A DNA stretch of 64,000 nt from an uncultured Clostridia bacterium (GCA_934747965.1 CAKVHI010000003.1:1-64000); one strand, 5' to 3'. Numbered from the stretch's first letter, positions 20,399 through 29,142 are shown. Translations and numbers: made by a program. The notes: generated from the letters alone by a model not told the origin.

Positions 20399-20416
20399 TT
20401 TTTATTAGGAGTTTAA

Positions 20417-21364
20417 ATGGAAAAAAAATCAAATTGCGTTTTGTCTGTTCAAGGTGTTACAAAAATATTTGGAAAAGAAAGAGCGGCAGTAAATAATGTT
20501 TCTTTTAACATCTTTGCAGGCGAAATTTATGGCTTGATAGGTCAAAATGGTGCTGGAAAAACCACTATTATAAGGGTTATTACTGGTCTTGCTAAAGCCA
20601 CTAGCGGAAAAGTTTTTATTTGTGGTTATGATATTGAAAAAGATTTTCAAAAAGCAATTAAAAATGTTGGCGGAATAATTGAAAACCCTGAATTATATTC
20701 TTACATGAGCGGAATGGATAACCTTAAATATTATGCTTCTCTTTATGGAAAGGTTGACAAGAATGAAATTGATAAAATAGTTGGCATGCTTGGAATGGAA
20801 AATCGAATAAATGACAAGGTTAAAACCTATTCCTTAGGCATGAAGCAAAGAGTTGGTATCTGCCAAGCCCTACTTCATCATCCTAAGTTGTTGATTTTGG
20901 ATGAGCCAACAAATGGACTAGACCCAAATGGCATAAAAGATATGCGTATGTTTTTAAAAAAACTTGCAAAAGAACAAGGAATTGCAATTTTAATATCAAG
21001 TCATATTCTTGCGGAAATGGAATTAATTTGTGATAGAATTGGCATTATTGACAATGGAATGATTATAGAAAACAAAACAATGGAAGAATTGCAACAGGGC
21101 TTAAATTCTAAACTTCAAGTTTCAATAAAAGTTGATTATCCAAATTATGCTGGAAAAATTTTATTAGATAAATATCCTGATGCTTCTGTGTTCTGCATAG
21201 GAAATCGAGTTATTATTGAAACTAAAAATGAGCAAATTCCAATAATTACTTCTGTTTTGATAAATAAAGGCATTTCTATTTATGGAATAAGCACAGTAAC
21301 TAGAAGTTTGGAAGATATATTCCTTGACATCGTACACAAAGGAAAAGAACAAAATATTTTATAG
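20417..21364 (+). CDS. ABC exporter ATP-binding protein
   Basis: 315 aa, BcrA/DrrA-like ATPase. Walker A GQNGAGKTT, signature YSLGMKQRVGICQAL, Walker B LLILDEPTNGLDP and the H-loop SSHIL are intact. The C-terminal 90 residues are the extra domain of this subfamily. It pairs with the ABC-2 permease 17 bases downstream. Such pairs export lipids, antibiotics or peptides; the substrate cannot be read from sequence. Confidence 0.92.
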   Translation: MEKKSNCVLSVQGVTKIFGKERAAVNNVSFNIFAGEIYGLIGQNGAGKTTIIRVITGLAKATSGKVFICGYDIEKDFQKAIKNVGGIIENPELYSYMSGMDNLKYYASLYGKVDKNEIDKIVGMLGMENRINDKVKTYSLGMKQRVGICQALLHHPKLLILDEPTNGLDPNGIKDMRMFLKKLAKEQGIAILISSHILAEMELICDRIGIIDNGMIIENKTMEELQQGLNSKLQVSIKVDYPNYAGKILLDKYPDASVFCIGNRVIIETKNEQIPIITSVLINKGISIYGISTVTRSLEDIFLDIVHKGKEQNIL

Positions 21365-21381
21365 TTTTTAAAGGAAATTTT

Positions 21382-23145
21382 ATGGGAATTTTTAGATTAA
21401 CCAAAGGCGAATTAAAGAAAGTATTTTTAAAACCGGGCATTTTTGTTGTAACTGCCCTTCTTGTTGTTGTTCTAACATTATCAGCACTTTTGTTTAAGCC
21501 AGCAACTCGTCAAAACAGTGGTTTGGTGAATTTAACAGGCTCTACTGTTGGACAAATGTATGACCGAAGTTATGGCTCTACAGACACAAAAAATACACTT
21601 TCAAAAGATTATATTTCTTCAAATCATATCATTCCGTCCACAAATATTATTGATTTTTATTTGAATGAAATAAATAATAACACCAACTCTAAAAAACAAG
21701 AATTGTTAGATAAAATCAAAGAGATTAAAACATTTTTTGTTGATTATCAAAGAAATTCAACAATAAACAATCCTTCGAATGAAATTAAAAATTTGTTAAA
21801 TGAGCAAAGGGCGGAATTAAAAACAAAAATTACTGAATTTCAAAGTTTGTATAACAAATATATCAATGGTTTAAATGGTTTTTATTATTTGCTTTTAGAA
21901 TCAACTACAAAAAATGACATAGATGTTTATTTGTCAAAATGTTTAACTACCCCATTTTCTGGCGAAATGCCTCATTCAGAAACGGTTAAAACAATTTATT
22001 ATGACCTTGATATGTTTAACACTTTAACAAACTATGTTGAACAAATGAAAACTTTTTTACCCGAAAAACAAGCACTTGAAAATGCAAAAACTAACCTTGA
22101 AGATGCAAAAACTAAAATATCTGAAATTGAAACTGATATTCAAAACTTTAAATCTGAATATTCTTTAAGTGATAAACTTGAGCATAAACAACAATTCAGA
22201 ACATTAATCACAAGATTTCAACAGGCCAATGAAAATGCCTATAACCTAACATTGCACACTATCAACGCTTCTGCATTAAGTGATTTTAGCGATGATTATA
22301 TTCAATCATTATATCAAAACTTTCAATTCAAAACTAAATATACCATAAATGAGCAAAAAAACATTTGTAAATTTTATTTAGATAACAATAAATATGCCTT
22401 TGAATATGCAAGCCCATTAAGTTTAAACGCAACAAGCAACACAGAGCCTAATGTGTATGATTTTATGTTTTTTGCCATTGAATTTTGCAGTTTTATTGTT
22501 GTAATATATGTTGTATTTTTAGGTGCAACCATGATTGCTGGAGAATACTCAAATGGAACAATGAAATTGCTTGCAATAAGACCTTATTCAAGACGCAAAA
22601 TCTTATTTAGCAAACTTCTTGCTACTATTTTGATTGGCTTAATTTTCTTGTTTATGTCATTTATTGTAACTTATATCATTGGTGCTATACTTTATTCTAC
22701 TGCATCCCTTCCAATATTAGTTATCTTTAATGCTGGAAATTGCACAGCAGTTAGCCCTATTCTTATAATTTTATTACTATTCTTATGCAAAATGGTAGAA
22801 TTAATTTTTTACGCAATATTTGCTCTTTCTATTTCAACATGGTTTAAATCAAATGCTGGATGCATAGTTGTAAGTTTGCTTCTATACTTTATTTCATTTG
22901 TTTTAACAATGTTCACCCCAAGTTTGGGAATAATAAAATTCTTACCTTTTGTCAACACAAATTTATTTGGTTATTTTGGCTCTCATCTTATTTCAACAAC
23001 ATCAAGCAATATATTTGTAACTATGTTCAGCAAAGTTATTGCAAATGATATGAATTTCTTTATTAGCTTTTCAATAATAACTTTCTTCTCTGTTATAATT
23101 TATGTTGTTACAAGTGAAATTTTTGCAAAACGAGATATTAAATAA
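21382..23145 (+). CDS. ABC-2 type permease with a large extracellular insertion
   Basis: 587 aa. TM1 is near residues 15-35. An extracytoplasmic region of about 320 residues follows, containing coiled coil (ENAKTNLEDAKTKISEIETDI). The remaining membrane helices run from about residue 365 to the end. GATMIAGEYSNGTMKLLAIRPYSRRKI is the typical cytoplasmic coupling loop of ABC-2 permeases. The order fits the exporters of the BcrAB/YhgE type. Confidence 0.88.
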   Translation: MGIFRLTKGELKKVFLKPGIFVVTALLVVVLTLSALLFKPATRQNSGLVNLTGSTVGQMYDRSYGSTDTKNTLSKDYISSNHIIPSTNIIDFYLNEINNNTNSKKQELLDKIKEIKTFFVDYQRNSTINNPSNEIKNLLNEQRAELKTKITEFQSLYNKYINGLNGFYYLLLESTTKNDIDVYLSKCLTTPFSGEMPHSETVKTIYYDLDMFNTLTNYVEQMKTFLPEKQALENAKTNLEDAKTKISEIETDIQNFKSEYSLSDKLEHKQQFRTLITRFQQANENAYNLTLHTINASALSDFSDDYIQSLYQNFQFKTKYTINEQKNICKFYLDNNKYAFEYASPLSLNATSNTEPNVYDFMFFAIEFCSFIVVIYVVFLGATMIAGEYSNGTMKLLAIRPYSRRKILFSKLLATILIGLIFLFMSFIVTYIIGAILYSTASLPILVIFNAGNCTAVSPILIILLLFLCKMVELIFYAIFALSISTWFKSNAGCIVVSLLLYFISFVLTMFTPSLGIIKFLPFVNTNLFGYFGSHLISTTSSNIFVTMFSKVIANDMNFFISFSIITFFSVIIYVVTSEIFAKRDIK

Positions 23146-23151
23146 CATTAC

Positions 23152-23182
23152 AAAAAAGTGAAACTAAATGTTTCACTTTTTT
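23152..23182. terminator. Bidirectional terminator between the ABC operon and trpS
   Basis: AAAAAAGTGAAAC (23152-23164) pairs with GTTTCACTTTTTT (23170-23182) around a five-base loop. Confidence 0.9.
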
Positions 23183-23207
23183 ATACTTAATTTTATTTGA
23201 TTTTTTA

Positions 23208-24209
23208 TTATTTACACAATTTAACGCCAATCGCATCTTTAACCTTTTCTAAGGTTTCCTTTGCAACTTTTCTGGCTTTTTCTGCCCCGATTTTAAATAT
23301 TTCGTCAACTAATTGTCTGTTGGCTTGATAGTAGTCATATTTTTCTCTCATAGGAGTTAAAACTTTGTTCATAGCATTAAATAATTCTTTTTTTGCATCC
23401 CCCCAACTCATGCCACCTAAAAGTTTGTTGCAATATTCTTCATAACCTTTTTCATTTGAAAACAATTTAAAAAGTTTGCACAAAGTGTTGTCTGTGTCTT
23501 TAGGTTCGCCCGGAAGCCTTGAATCAGTAACAATTTTGTTTACGGTCTTTTGAAGTTGCTTTTCACTGCAAAACAATTCAATGGTATTTTTATAACTTTT
23601 GCTCATTTTTCTGCCGTCTAACCCAACAATTTGACAAGTTTCATCTTCTACAACACTTTCAGGAAGAGTAAAGACTTTGCCGTATCTGTTGTTAAAACTG
23701 TTAGCTATATCTCGAGCAATCTCAACATGTTGAGTTTGGTCTATTCCAACAGGAATTTTCTTTGCGTTAAATAGCAAAATATCAGCTGCCATAAGGATAG
23801 GATAATTATACAAGCCCATATTAACACCAATATCTTTATCTTGACCTTCAGCTTCATTTTTTTCAACAATAGCCTTGTATGCGTGAGCCCTATTCATTAA
23901 ACCTTTGCTTGTTAAGTTGCACAAAATCCAAAAAAGTTCACAATCTTCACTTACATCACTTTGCTTAAAAAAAACAACTTTATTTGGGTCTATTCCACAA
24001 GCAAGCCATGTGCAAGCAATGTTATATGTGTTTTCAATCATTTCTTGTTTGGTTTTTACTGTGGTCAAAGCATGATAATCAGCAATAAAGTAATAACATT
24101 CAAAATCATTACTGCTATTTGCAAAATCAACTGCCTGTTTAATTGCACCAAAATAATTACCAATATGAGCAATACCTGTTGGTTTTATGCCTGTCAAAAC
24201 TCTCTCCAT
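23208..24209 (-). CDS. trpS: Tryptophanyl-tRNA synthetase
   Basis: 333 aa class I synthetase. The HIGH-type motif is GIAHIGNYFG and the KMSKS motif is GRKMSKSYKNT. Length is normal. The start has GGGGAG. It has its own promoter and an 80-base leader with a hairpin; no T-box features (specifier loop, T-box sequence) are recognisable. Confidence 0.97.
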   Translation of the reverse strand: MERVLTGIKPTGIAHIGNYFGAIKQAVDFANSSNDFECYYFIADYHALTTVKTKQEMIENTYNIACTWLACGIDPNKVVFFKQSDVSEDCELFWILCNLTSKGLMNRAHAYKAIVEKNEAEGQDKDIGVNMGLYNYPILMAADILLFNAKKIPVGIDQTQHVEIARDIANSFNNRYGKVFTLPESVVEDETCQIVGLDGRKMSKSYKNTIELFCSEKQLQKTVNKIVTDSRLPGEPKDTDNTLCKLFKLFSNEKGYEEYCNKLLGGMSWGDAKKELFNAMNKVLTPMREKYDYYQANRQLVDEIFKIGAEKARKVAKETLEKVKDAIGVKLCK

Positions 24210-24226
24210 AATTTCTCCCCATAATT

Positions 24227-24265
24227 AAAAGCAAAACTAGGCTTTCAAAATTTAGATTTGCTTTT
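24227..24265 (-). promoter_or_regulatory. Hairpin in the trpS leader
   Basis: AAAAGCAAA (24227-24235) pairs with TTTGCTTTT (24257-24265), with an inner CTA/TAG. It ends about 18 bases before the trpS start and has only a weak T-run, so it could be an mRNA stabiliser or attenuator remnant. Confidence 0.3.
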
Positions 24266-24293
24266 TTATTAACAATATATAACTATAAATACA

Positions 24294-24322
24294 ATTATAA
24301 TTTTATTACACTTTTTTGTCAA
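24294..24322 (-). promoter_or_regulatory. Promoter of trpS
   Basis: On the minus strand, TTGACA (24317-24322), 17 bases, TATAAT (24294-24299). Consensus match. Confidence 0.9.
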
Positions 24323-24342
24323 AGAAAAGTTGTTATAATTTT

Positions 24343-24379
24343 AAAAAGCATACTTTAAAATATTTTAAAATATGCTTTT
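24343..24379 (-). terminator. Terminator of argR
   Basis: AAAAAGCATA (24343-24352) and TATGCTTTT (24371-24379) form the stem; a T-rich run follows on the minus strand. Confidence 0.65.
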
Positions 24380-24400
24380 CACTTTATCTGGAATATTAAA

Positions 24401-24850
24401 TTATATAATATTAATCAATTTTTCATAAACACTTTCAGCATCCATATTTGTTTCTGTGATGCACATAACAGTGTCATCGCCATAAACAGTACCCATAAGA
24501 TTTTCTATATTCATTTTGTCTATGTAACTTGAAATTCCGCCAGCAAAGCCTTTAAGAGTTTTTACAACCACAAGGTTTTGAGCAGTTTTTACAGATATAA
24601 CAACTTCTTTATATATACCCACAACTTTGTTAGAGATTTGTTGCTTTTCAGTTTCTACATAAGCATATTTATATTTTTTGCTGTCAGACATAATCTTGAT
24701 TAAACCAAGTTCTTTTATATCTCTTGAAACTGTTGCCTGAGTTACATCATAATTTAATGCACGCAAAGCATTCACAAGTTCATCTTGCGTTTCTATTTCA
24801 TTTTTTGCAATAATTTCTAAAATCTTACTTTGCCTTAAAGACCTAGCCAT
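24401..24850 (-). CDS. argR: Arginine repressor ArgR/AhrC
   Basis: 149 aa. The N-terminal winged helix (MARSLRQSKILEIIAK, VTQATVSRDIKELGLIK) is followed by the C-terminal oligomerisation/arginine-binding domain with GTVYGDDTVMCI. ATG 24850 follows AAAGGAG; a longer frame from 24898 has no site. Its place next to the xse/OLE block is conserved in Firmicutes. Several ARG-box-like sequences overlap its own promoter, indicating autoregulation. Confidence 0.95.
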   Translation of the reverse strand: MARSLRQSKILEIIAKNEIETQDELVNALRALNYDVTQATVSRDIKELGLIKIMSDSKKYKYAYVETEKQQISNKVVGIYKEVVISVKTAQNLVVVKTLKGFAGGISSYIDKMNIENLMGTVYGDDTVMCITETNMDAESVYEKLINII

Positions 24851-24871
24851 AAATTTCTCCTTTGCAAGTAT

Positions 24872-24994
24872 TGAATAATTATGTAAATTATTATACAACG
24901 CTTTTTATTTTTATGCAAGTGTTTTTGAATATTTATGCAAAAAATTTTTTATATTTATTCAAAAAATTGAATATTGGTTGTGAATATTTATACA
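24872..24994. promoter_or_regulatory. Cluster of ARG boxes upstream of argR
   Basis: TGAATAATTATGTA (24872-24885), TGAATATTTATGCA (24926-24939) and TGAATATTTATACA (24981-24994), plus TATTTATTCA (24952-24961), resemble the ArgR operator. The first lies just downstream of the argR -10, the second just upstream of its -35. Confidence 0.65.
24890..24918 (-). promoter_or_regulatory. Promoter of argR
   Basis: On the minus strand, TTGCAT (24913-24918), 17 bases, TATAAT (24890-24895). The same -35 is used by the OLE RNA promoter. Confidence 0.85.
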
Positions 24995-25144
24995 AACACA
25001 ACATATTGTGTTGTAAAAAGAGTGCATAATACTACATATTGTGATTAAAATTTTAAATAAAAAAGAGAATTTTTAAACAAATCCCCTTACATTTATAAAT
25101 TTATGAATTTTTTTGAAAATTTAAGAACAAAACTTAAGCCAAAA

Positions 25145-25762
25145 TTACTTTGTTTCACCATTATTTTCTTTTTTGTCTTTGTCTTTCTTTTTAGATTTAT
25201 CAGATTTTTTTATTTTAAAGAAACTTAAAAATTTTCCTACCCTTAAAATTATTTGGTCAGAATTGTTTACCGCTACCCCCTTAAAAATTGCCTTTCCAAA
25301 AACGGTTAGCGAGGTAACAACACTGCTGACAAGCGCAGGAATTAATATTGCCAAAAATCCACTTTCACCTGAATAAATAAAAACTGCCAAACTAGCACCA
25401 ACAGCACCCGATAATATTCCACAACTATCGCCAACTATATCGCAACAAAAACTCGAGATTTTTTCTGCATTTTTTATTAATTTTATACTTTCCTTTGCAC
25501 CATTTTCTTTTTTTGAAGCCCTTGCCAAAAATGGCTCAATGTTTCCAGCGGTAACTGCAACACCTATCATATCAAACAAAATTGATATCCCGACAAAAAC
25601 AATCAAAATTAAAATAGAAATAATAAGTCCAACACCAGAAAGCACTGCCTCACTTGAAATGTTAAGCACCAAACTTAATGAAAGTGTTATCAGCAACACC
25701 CTAATTGGATAAGCCCATGCAATTTTGGTTTTTTTCGGCTTAGATTCTTTTTCTTCTTTCAT
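25145..25762 (-). CDS. oapA: OLE-associated membrane protein OapA (probable)
   Basis: 205 aa. It has a Lys-rich N-terminus, then four hydrophobic segments (about residues 17-39, 43-66, 118-138, 141-163) with conserved-looking GISILFDMIGVAVTAG and FCCDIVGDSCGILSGAVGA between them, and a very basic Lys/Asp tail. The size, topology and position fit OapA, the DUF21-like integral membrane protein that binds OLE RNA: it lies directly downstream of a large structured RNA, between xseB and argR. Identification rests mainly on this context. AAAGGA precedes the ATG closely. It is probably in the same transcript as the RNA. Confidence 0.75.
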   Translation of the reverse strand: MKEEKESKPKKTKIAWAYPIRVLLITLSLSLVLNISSEAVLSGVGLIISILILIVFVGISILFDMIGVAVTAGNIEPFLARASKKENGAKESIKLIKNAEKISSFCCDIVGDSCGILSGAVGASLAVFIYSGESGFLAILIPALVSSVVTSLTVFGKAIFKGVAVNNSDQIILRVGKFLSFFKIKKSDKSKKKDKDKKENNGETK

Positions 25763-25801
25763 TTCCTTTCGACCTTTTTATTTTAGATAAATTATTAATA
25801 T

Positions 25802-26331
25802 AAAAAAAATTAGAGAAAATCTTTTGAGTAAACCTTGCAACTTAGGTTCGGTTGGATTTCCCCACTAAACACACACCGTCGCCGAATGTGTCATTTCTGC
25901 TTTGGTTTAGCGCCATAAGGTACCGAATTGCCACTTAGATTACACTATAATCCCCAAAAGATATTCTGCCTAGAAGATTTCCTTAACACAAAAATTGTTT
26001 AACTAGTCTATTTTGCAAACAATGTTTCAAACATTATGTATTATCCGCAATTATTCACTCAAAACAGGCTACTCTGTACATAGCTTTTTGTTCGCCACAT
26101 AGCAGGTTTAATCCCGATTAGTAGTTAATTTGTCATTATCCACCTTTCAGGTCTCCACGATAATTGGGTCGGGTATTATATGCCGTTATAATGCGCCCAA
26201 AAATCTTAACTTCCAGCATCTGCCCCAGTTTGGGCAACCAAAGCAAACACCAGAAACTTCATCGATATGCCCTTCAACGCTATTAATCGTTTTCATTAAA
26301 GTTTTTGCGACTAGGATACAGTTTCTCTAAC
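25802..26331 (-). ncRNA. OLE RNA (ornate large extremophilic RNA), probable
   Basis: About 530 bases without coding capacity and visibly less AT-rich than the surrounding spacers. The predicted 5' end TTAGAGAAA (26322-26330 on the plus strand reads TTTCTCTAA) pairs with TTTCTCTAA at the 3' end (25810-25818), followed by eight T, so the RNA is closed by a terminal stem. Internal hairpins are plain: ATTATC (26135-26140) with GATAAT (26159-26164) enclosing ACC/GGT, and a TTGGG/CCCAA arm to its 5' side. It has its own promoter. The order xseA-xseB-RNA-membrane protein-argR is the known OLE neighbourhood. OLE RNPs localise to membranes and affect alcohol, cold and Mg2+ stress. The ends are inferred. 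Confidence 0.82.
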
Positions 26332-26337
26332 AACATA

Positions 26338-26366
26338 ATTATATCATATACAATATTTTTATGCAA
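26338..26366 (-). promoter_or_regulatory. Promoter of the OLE RNA
   Basis: On the minus strand, TTGCAT (26361-26366), 17 bases, extended -10 TGATATAAT (TATAAT at 26338-26343). The start site falls near 26331, right at the 5' side of the closing stem. Confidence 0.85.
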
Positions 26367-26378
26367 GAGGTTTCTAAA

Positions 26379-26585
26379 TTATTTGTTTTCATCAAAATTA
26401 ATTTGATTTAGATCCTCAGTTATTTCAATAATCTTACCATCGCATTTTTTAATAGATTCATAACAATCTTTTATAATCTTTCCAGCCTCTTCATACTTTT
26501 CAACGCTTCGTTCTAAGCCTGTGCTTGAATTTTCAATTTCATTAAGAATTTTTTCTAATCTCTCCAAATTTTCTTCAATCGTCAT
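26379..26585 (-). CDS. xseB: Exodeoxyribonuclease VII small subunit
   Basis: 68 aa all-helical protein (TIEENLERLEKILNEIE...GLERSVEKYEEAGKIIKDC), the usual size. ATG 26585 lies eight bases after GGAGG and overlaps the end of xseA. It joins XseA to degrade single-stranded DNA. In many Firmicutes ispA and dxs follow; here the OLE RNA follows directly. Confidence 0.94.
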   Translation of the reverse strand: MTIEENLERLEKILNEIENSSTGLERSVEKYEEAGKIIKDCYESIKKCDGKIIEITEDLNQINFDENK

Positions 26586-27753
26586 CTTGTTTAACCTCCA
26601 AAATTTTTGCACAAAAACTTCCGCCATTAAGATAAATTTTAATCTCATCCCCAGCCAAAACTTTGCCTATATTTTCAACTCTTTCCCCGTCTTTTTCAAC
26701 CACAGCAAAGCCTAAGTCTTTATACAACAAAGGATTTAACATTTCTTGCCTTCTTGCATAATCTTTTATAAAATTTTTAAGTGCTTCTTCTTTTTTTTGC
26801 AAACAAATTTTAAAATTATTCTTTAAACTTTCAAGTTTAACAACGTCATTATTTCTTTTAACAATCAAACTTCTGTTATCTTTTATTTTAAATTTTAAGC
26901 AGTTTAAGCAATTATCTTTTTTTGCCATGACCGCTTTATAAATTTGACTGTAGTAAAAATTCAACAAAGACTCATAATTTTTGCTTTCTTTAACCGCAAT
27001 TTCCGCCGCAACAGAAGGCGTTGACGCCCTAACATCTGCAACCAAATCAATCAACGTATAGTCAGTTTCATGCCCTACAGCCGAAATAATTGGCTTTTCA
27101 CACTCAAAACAAGCCTTGGCAACAGTTTCGCTGTTAAAAACATTCAAATCTTCACTGCTTCCCCCGCCACGAGCAACAATAATAACATCAACTTCTTCAA
27201 AATTCGCGAAAAAATTTATACCTTTACAAATTTCTTTTTCAGCATTTTCCCCTTGCACTTTTGAAGGAAAAACATAAATATTTACATTAGGATTTCGCCT
27301 TTTTGAAACCGAGATAATATCCCTTATCACAGCACCCTTATTTGAAGTTACAACACCAATGCTTTTAACAATTTTGGGAAGTTCTTTTTTATTCAAAAAA
27401 TAGCCTTCACTAGCTAGTTTTTCCTTTAACTCACAAAATCGTTTGTAAATATCCCCGTTTCCAAAACTTAATATATAAGTTACATTAAAATTAAGTTTTC
27501 CACCTTTAACATAATAATTTGGCTTTCCTACAACTTTAACCTTTTCGCCAATTTTATAATCTTTGTCAGGGCTAAACCACACACAATTTAAACTTGCGAA
27601 TTCATCTTTAATAACAAAATATGCAACATTACCAGTAATCTTAAAACTTGAAATTTCTCCAACAACAGCACAGTTATAAAGCATTTCTTCACAATCTAAA
27701 ATGTTTTTTATAATGTTGTTAAATTCGACCACACTTAAATTATTAAACTGCAT
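26575..27753 (-). CDS. xseA: Exodeoxyribonuclease VII large subunit
   Basis: 392 aa. It has an N-terminal OB-fold (residues about 1-95), then the catalytic region with GGGSSEDLNVFNSE and DVRASTPSVAAEIAV, and a coiled-coil C-terminal part. Single-strand DNA exonuclease with XseB. It overlaps nusB upstream and xseB downstream. Confidence 0.96.
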   Translation of the reverse strand: MQFNNLSVVEFNNIIKNILDCEEMLYNCAVVGEISSFKITGNVAYFVIKDEFASLNCVWFSPDKDYKIGEKVKVVGKPNYYVKGGKLNFNVTYILSFGNGDIYKRFCELKEKLASEGYFLNKKELPKIVKSIGVVTSNKGAVIRDIISVSKRRNPNVNIYVFPSKVQGENAEKEICKGINFFANFEEVDVIIVARGGGSSEDLNVFNSETVAKACFECEKPIISAVGHETDYTLIDLVADVRASTPSVAAEIAVKESKNYESLLNFYYSQIYKAVMAKKDNCLNCLKFKIKDNRSLIVKRNNDVVKLESLKNNFKICLQKKEEALKNFIKDYARRQEMLNPLLYKDLGFAVVEKDGERVENIGKVLAGDEIKIYLNGGSFCAKILEVKQDDD

Positions 27754-28135
27754 CTATCACCTTTGCAAGCAAGCCATTCACAAATTTGTAACTATTATCT
27801 AAAGAGTACTTTTTGCTTAAATCAACTGCCTCATTAACAACAATTTTTACAGGCTCAGACAGAAATTTTAGTTGATATATTGCCGTTATCAAAATAGCCA
27901 AGTCTGTTTTGCAAATCCTGTCCAATTTATAATTAACCAAATTTTTTTCAACAATTTCAACAATTTCATCATAATGAAGTTTAATACCTTCAAAATTTTG
28001 GTTTATATATTCTTTATCTTCTTCGCTTAGATTTTTGTCTTCTAAAAATTCATCTTCATCAAAATCACAATTCTTTTCAAAATTATAAGAAAAAACCATT
28101 TGCATAAGATTTTCTCTTGCCGAAATTCTACTCAT
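27743..28135 (-). CDS. nusB: Transcription antitermination factor NusB
   Basis: 130 aa all-helical RNA-binding protein. It starts SRISARENLMQMVFSYNF and ends with the typical FVNGLLAKVIDAV. It binds boxA with S10 in rRNA antitermination. It overlaps asp23 (8 bases) and xseA (11 bases) in one operon. Confidence 0.95.
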   Translation of the reverse strand: MSRISARENLMQMVFSYNFEKNCDFDEDEFLEDKNLSEEDKEYINQNFEGIKLHYDEIVEIVEKNLVNYKLDRICKTDLAILITAIYQLKFLSEPVKIVVNEAVDLSKKYSLDNSYKFVNGLLAKVIDAV

Positions 28136-28505
28136 TTGCTTCTACCCCAAATTCAACGCCCATAACATGAACATTTATACTGTTAACTTTAATATCAATC
28201 ATAGATGAAATGCCGTTTTTAACATTTTCTTGCACTCTATGTGCAACATCAGAAACGCTATAGCCATAATAAATGTTAAGATAGATGTCAACAGTTATAC
28301 CATTATTTTCATACGCAACTTTAACACCATCGCTAACATTGCTTGAAAAAATCCTTTTCAACCCACTATAAAAATTACTACACAAACCTTGAACACCCGA
28401 AATTTCTTTCGCAGCCAAACTTATTATAGAAAGCAAAACCTCTTTATTGCAATTAACCTTACCTTTATTTTTGTTGCCAGAATCTTCGCCAATTTGATAA
28501 TTCAT
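28128..28505 (-). CDS. Asp23/Gls24 family envelope protein
   Basis: 125 aa. The central fold LLSIISLAAKEISGVQGLCS and the C-terminal VNSINVHVMGVEF mark the Asp23 (YqhY-type) family. In Firmicutes the member before nusB (YqhY) is tied to acetyl-CoA carboxylase control. The accB/accC genes that often precede it are absent here. It is the first gene of the asp23-nusB-xseA-xseB operon, with AAGGGGA before the ATG. Confidence 0.88.
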   Translation of the reverse strand: MNYQIGEDSGNKNKGKVNCNKEVLLSIISLAAKEISGVQGLCSNFYSGLKRIFSSNVSDGVKVAYENNGITVDIYLNIYYGYSVSDVAHRVQENVKNGISSMIDIKVNSINVHVMGVEFGVEANE

Positions 28506-28541
28506 AACTTCCCCTTAATTAGTATAAATTAAATATAATAA

Positions 28542-28571
28542 ATTATAATAGAAAAATTACGCTTTTGTCAA
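28542..28571 (-). promoter_or_regulatory. Promoter of asp23-nusB-xseAB
   Basis: On the minus strand, TTGACA (28566-28571), 18 bases, TATAAT (28542-28547). Confidence 0.8.
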
Positions 28572-28599
28572 TCTAATTTTTAAATTAATTTTTTTGTTT

Positions 28600-28639
28600 A
28601 AAAAAACTTTAAACAAACTTCTAATCTGCTTAAAGTTTT
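28600..28639 (-). terminator. Terminator of the spoIIIA operon
   Basis: On the minus strand, AAAACTTTAA (28630-28639) pairs with TTAAAGTTTT (28603-28612), followed by more T. It separates spoIIIAH from asp23. Confidence 0.7.
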
Positions 28640-28655
28640 AAAATCATTTTTGTTT

Positions 28656-29129
28656 TTATTCCACAGGAATAACCTTTATATTGTCAAAACTTGTGCCTGT
28701 TTGCTCTTTAACAATAGAGAAAATCTTTTTAATTTCAGCTTTTCCAAGTTCGCCAGATTTGATAATAACATTTACAGTGTTAGCTGAAGTTGTTACGATA
28801 CAATCTTCAAATCCTTGAGCTTTTATTAGTCCTTCTGTAACAAGTTCAGTTTCCATAGCAGAAATTAAACTTAATTTTTTGCTTTCAGCAAGATTTTTTG
28901 AGTCGGCACTTGAAGTTTCACTGTTCAAAATCGCATCATAGTATAACAATTCCTGATCTCTTGTTGTTTGCCTGTCTGTTCTGTATGTTACAAAGAAATT
29001 TCCTGTTGTAACTGTAGTTGAAGTGTTAGACGCTGTTAAATTATTGTTCAAAACAATGTTTAAAACCCCCGTTACAATAAGCAAACACATCATAACGCTT
29101 AAAATGATAATTTTTTTCTTTTTACTCAT
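28656..29129 (-). CDS. spoIIIAH: Stage III sporulation protein AH
   Basis: 157 aa. One N-terminal membrane helix (KKIIILSVMMCLLIVTGVLNIVL) and a C-terminal ring-forming domain that faces the intermembrane space and binds forespore SpoIIQ. ATG 29129 is chosen because AAGGGGTG lies six bases before it; a longer frame from 29156 overlaps spoIIIAG. It is the last gene of the spoIIIA operon. Confidence 0.93.
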   Translation of the reverse strand: MSKKKKIIILSVMMCLLIVTGVLNIVLNNNLTASNTSTTVTTGNFFVTYRTDRQTTRDQELLYYDAILNSETSSADSKNLAESKKLSLISAMETELVTEGLIKAQGFEDCIVTTSANTVNVIIKSGELGKAEIKKIFSIVKEQTGTSFDNIKVIPVE

Positions 29130-29142
29130 AATACACCCCTTT

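Noticed and set aside
26130..26330. 66-codon plus-strand open frame in the region antisense to the OLE candidate
   Set aside because: No ribosome site, and it lies wholly within the structured RNA on the other strand.
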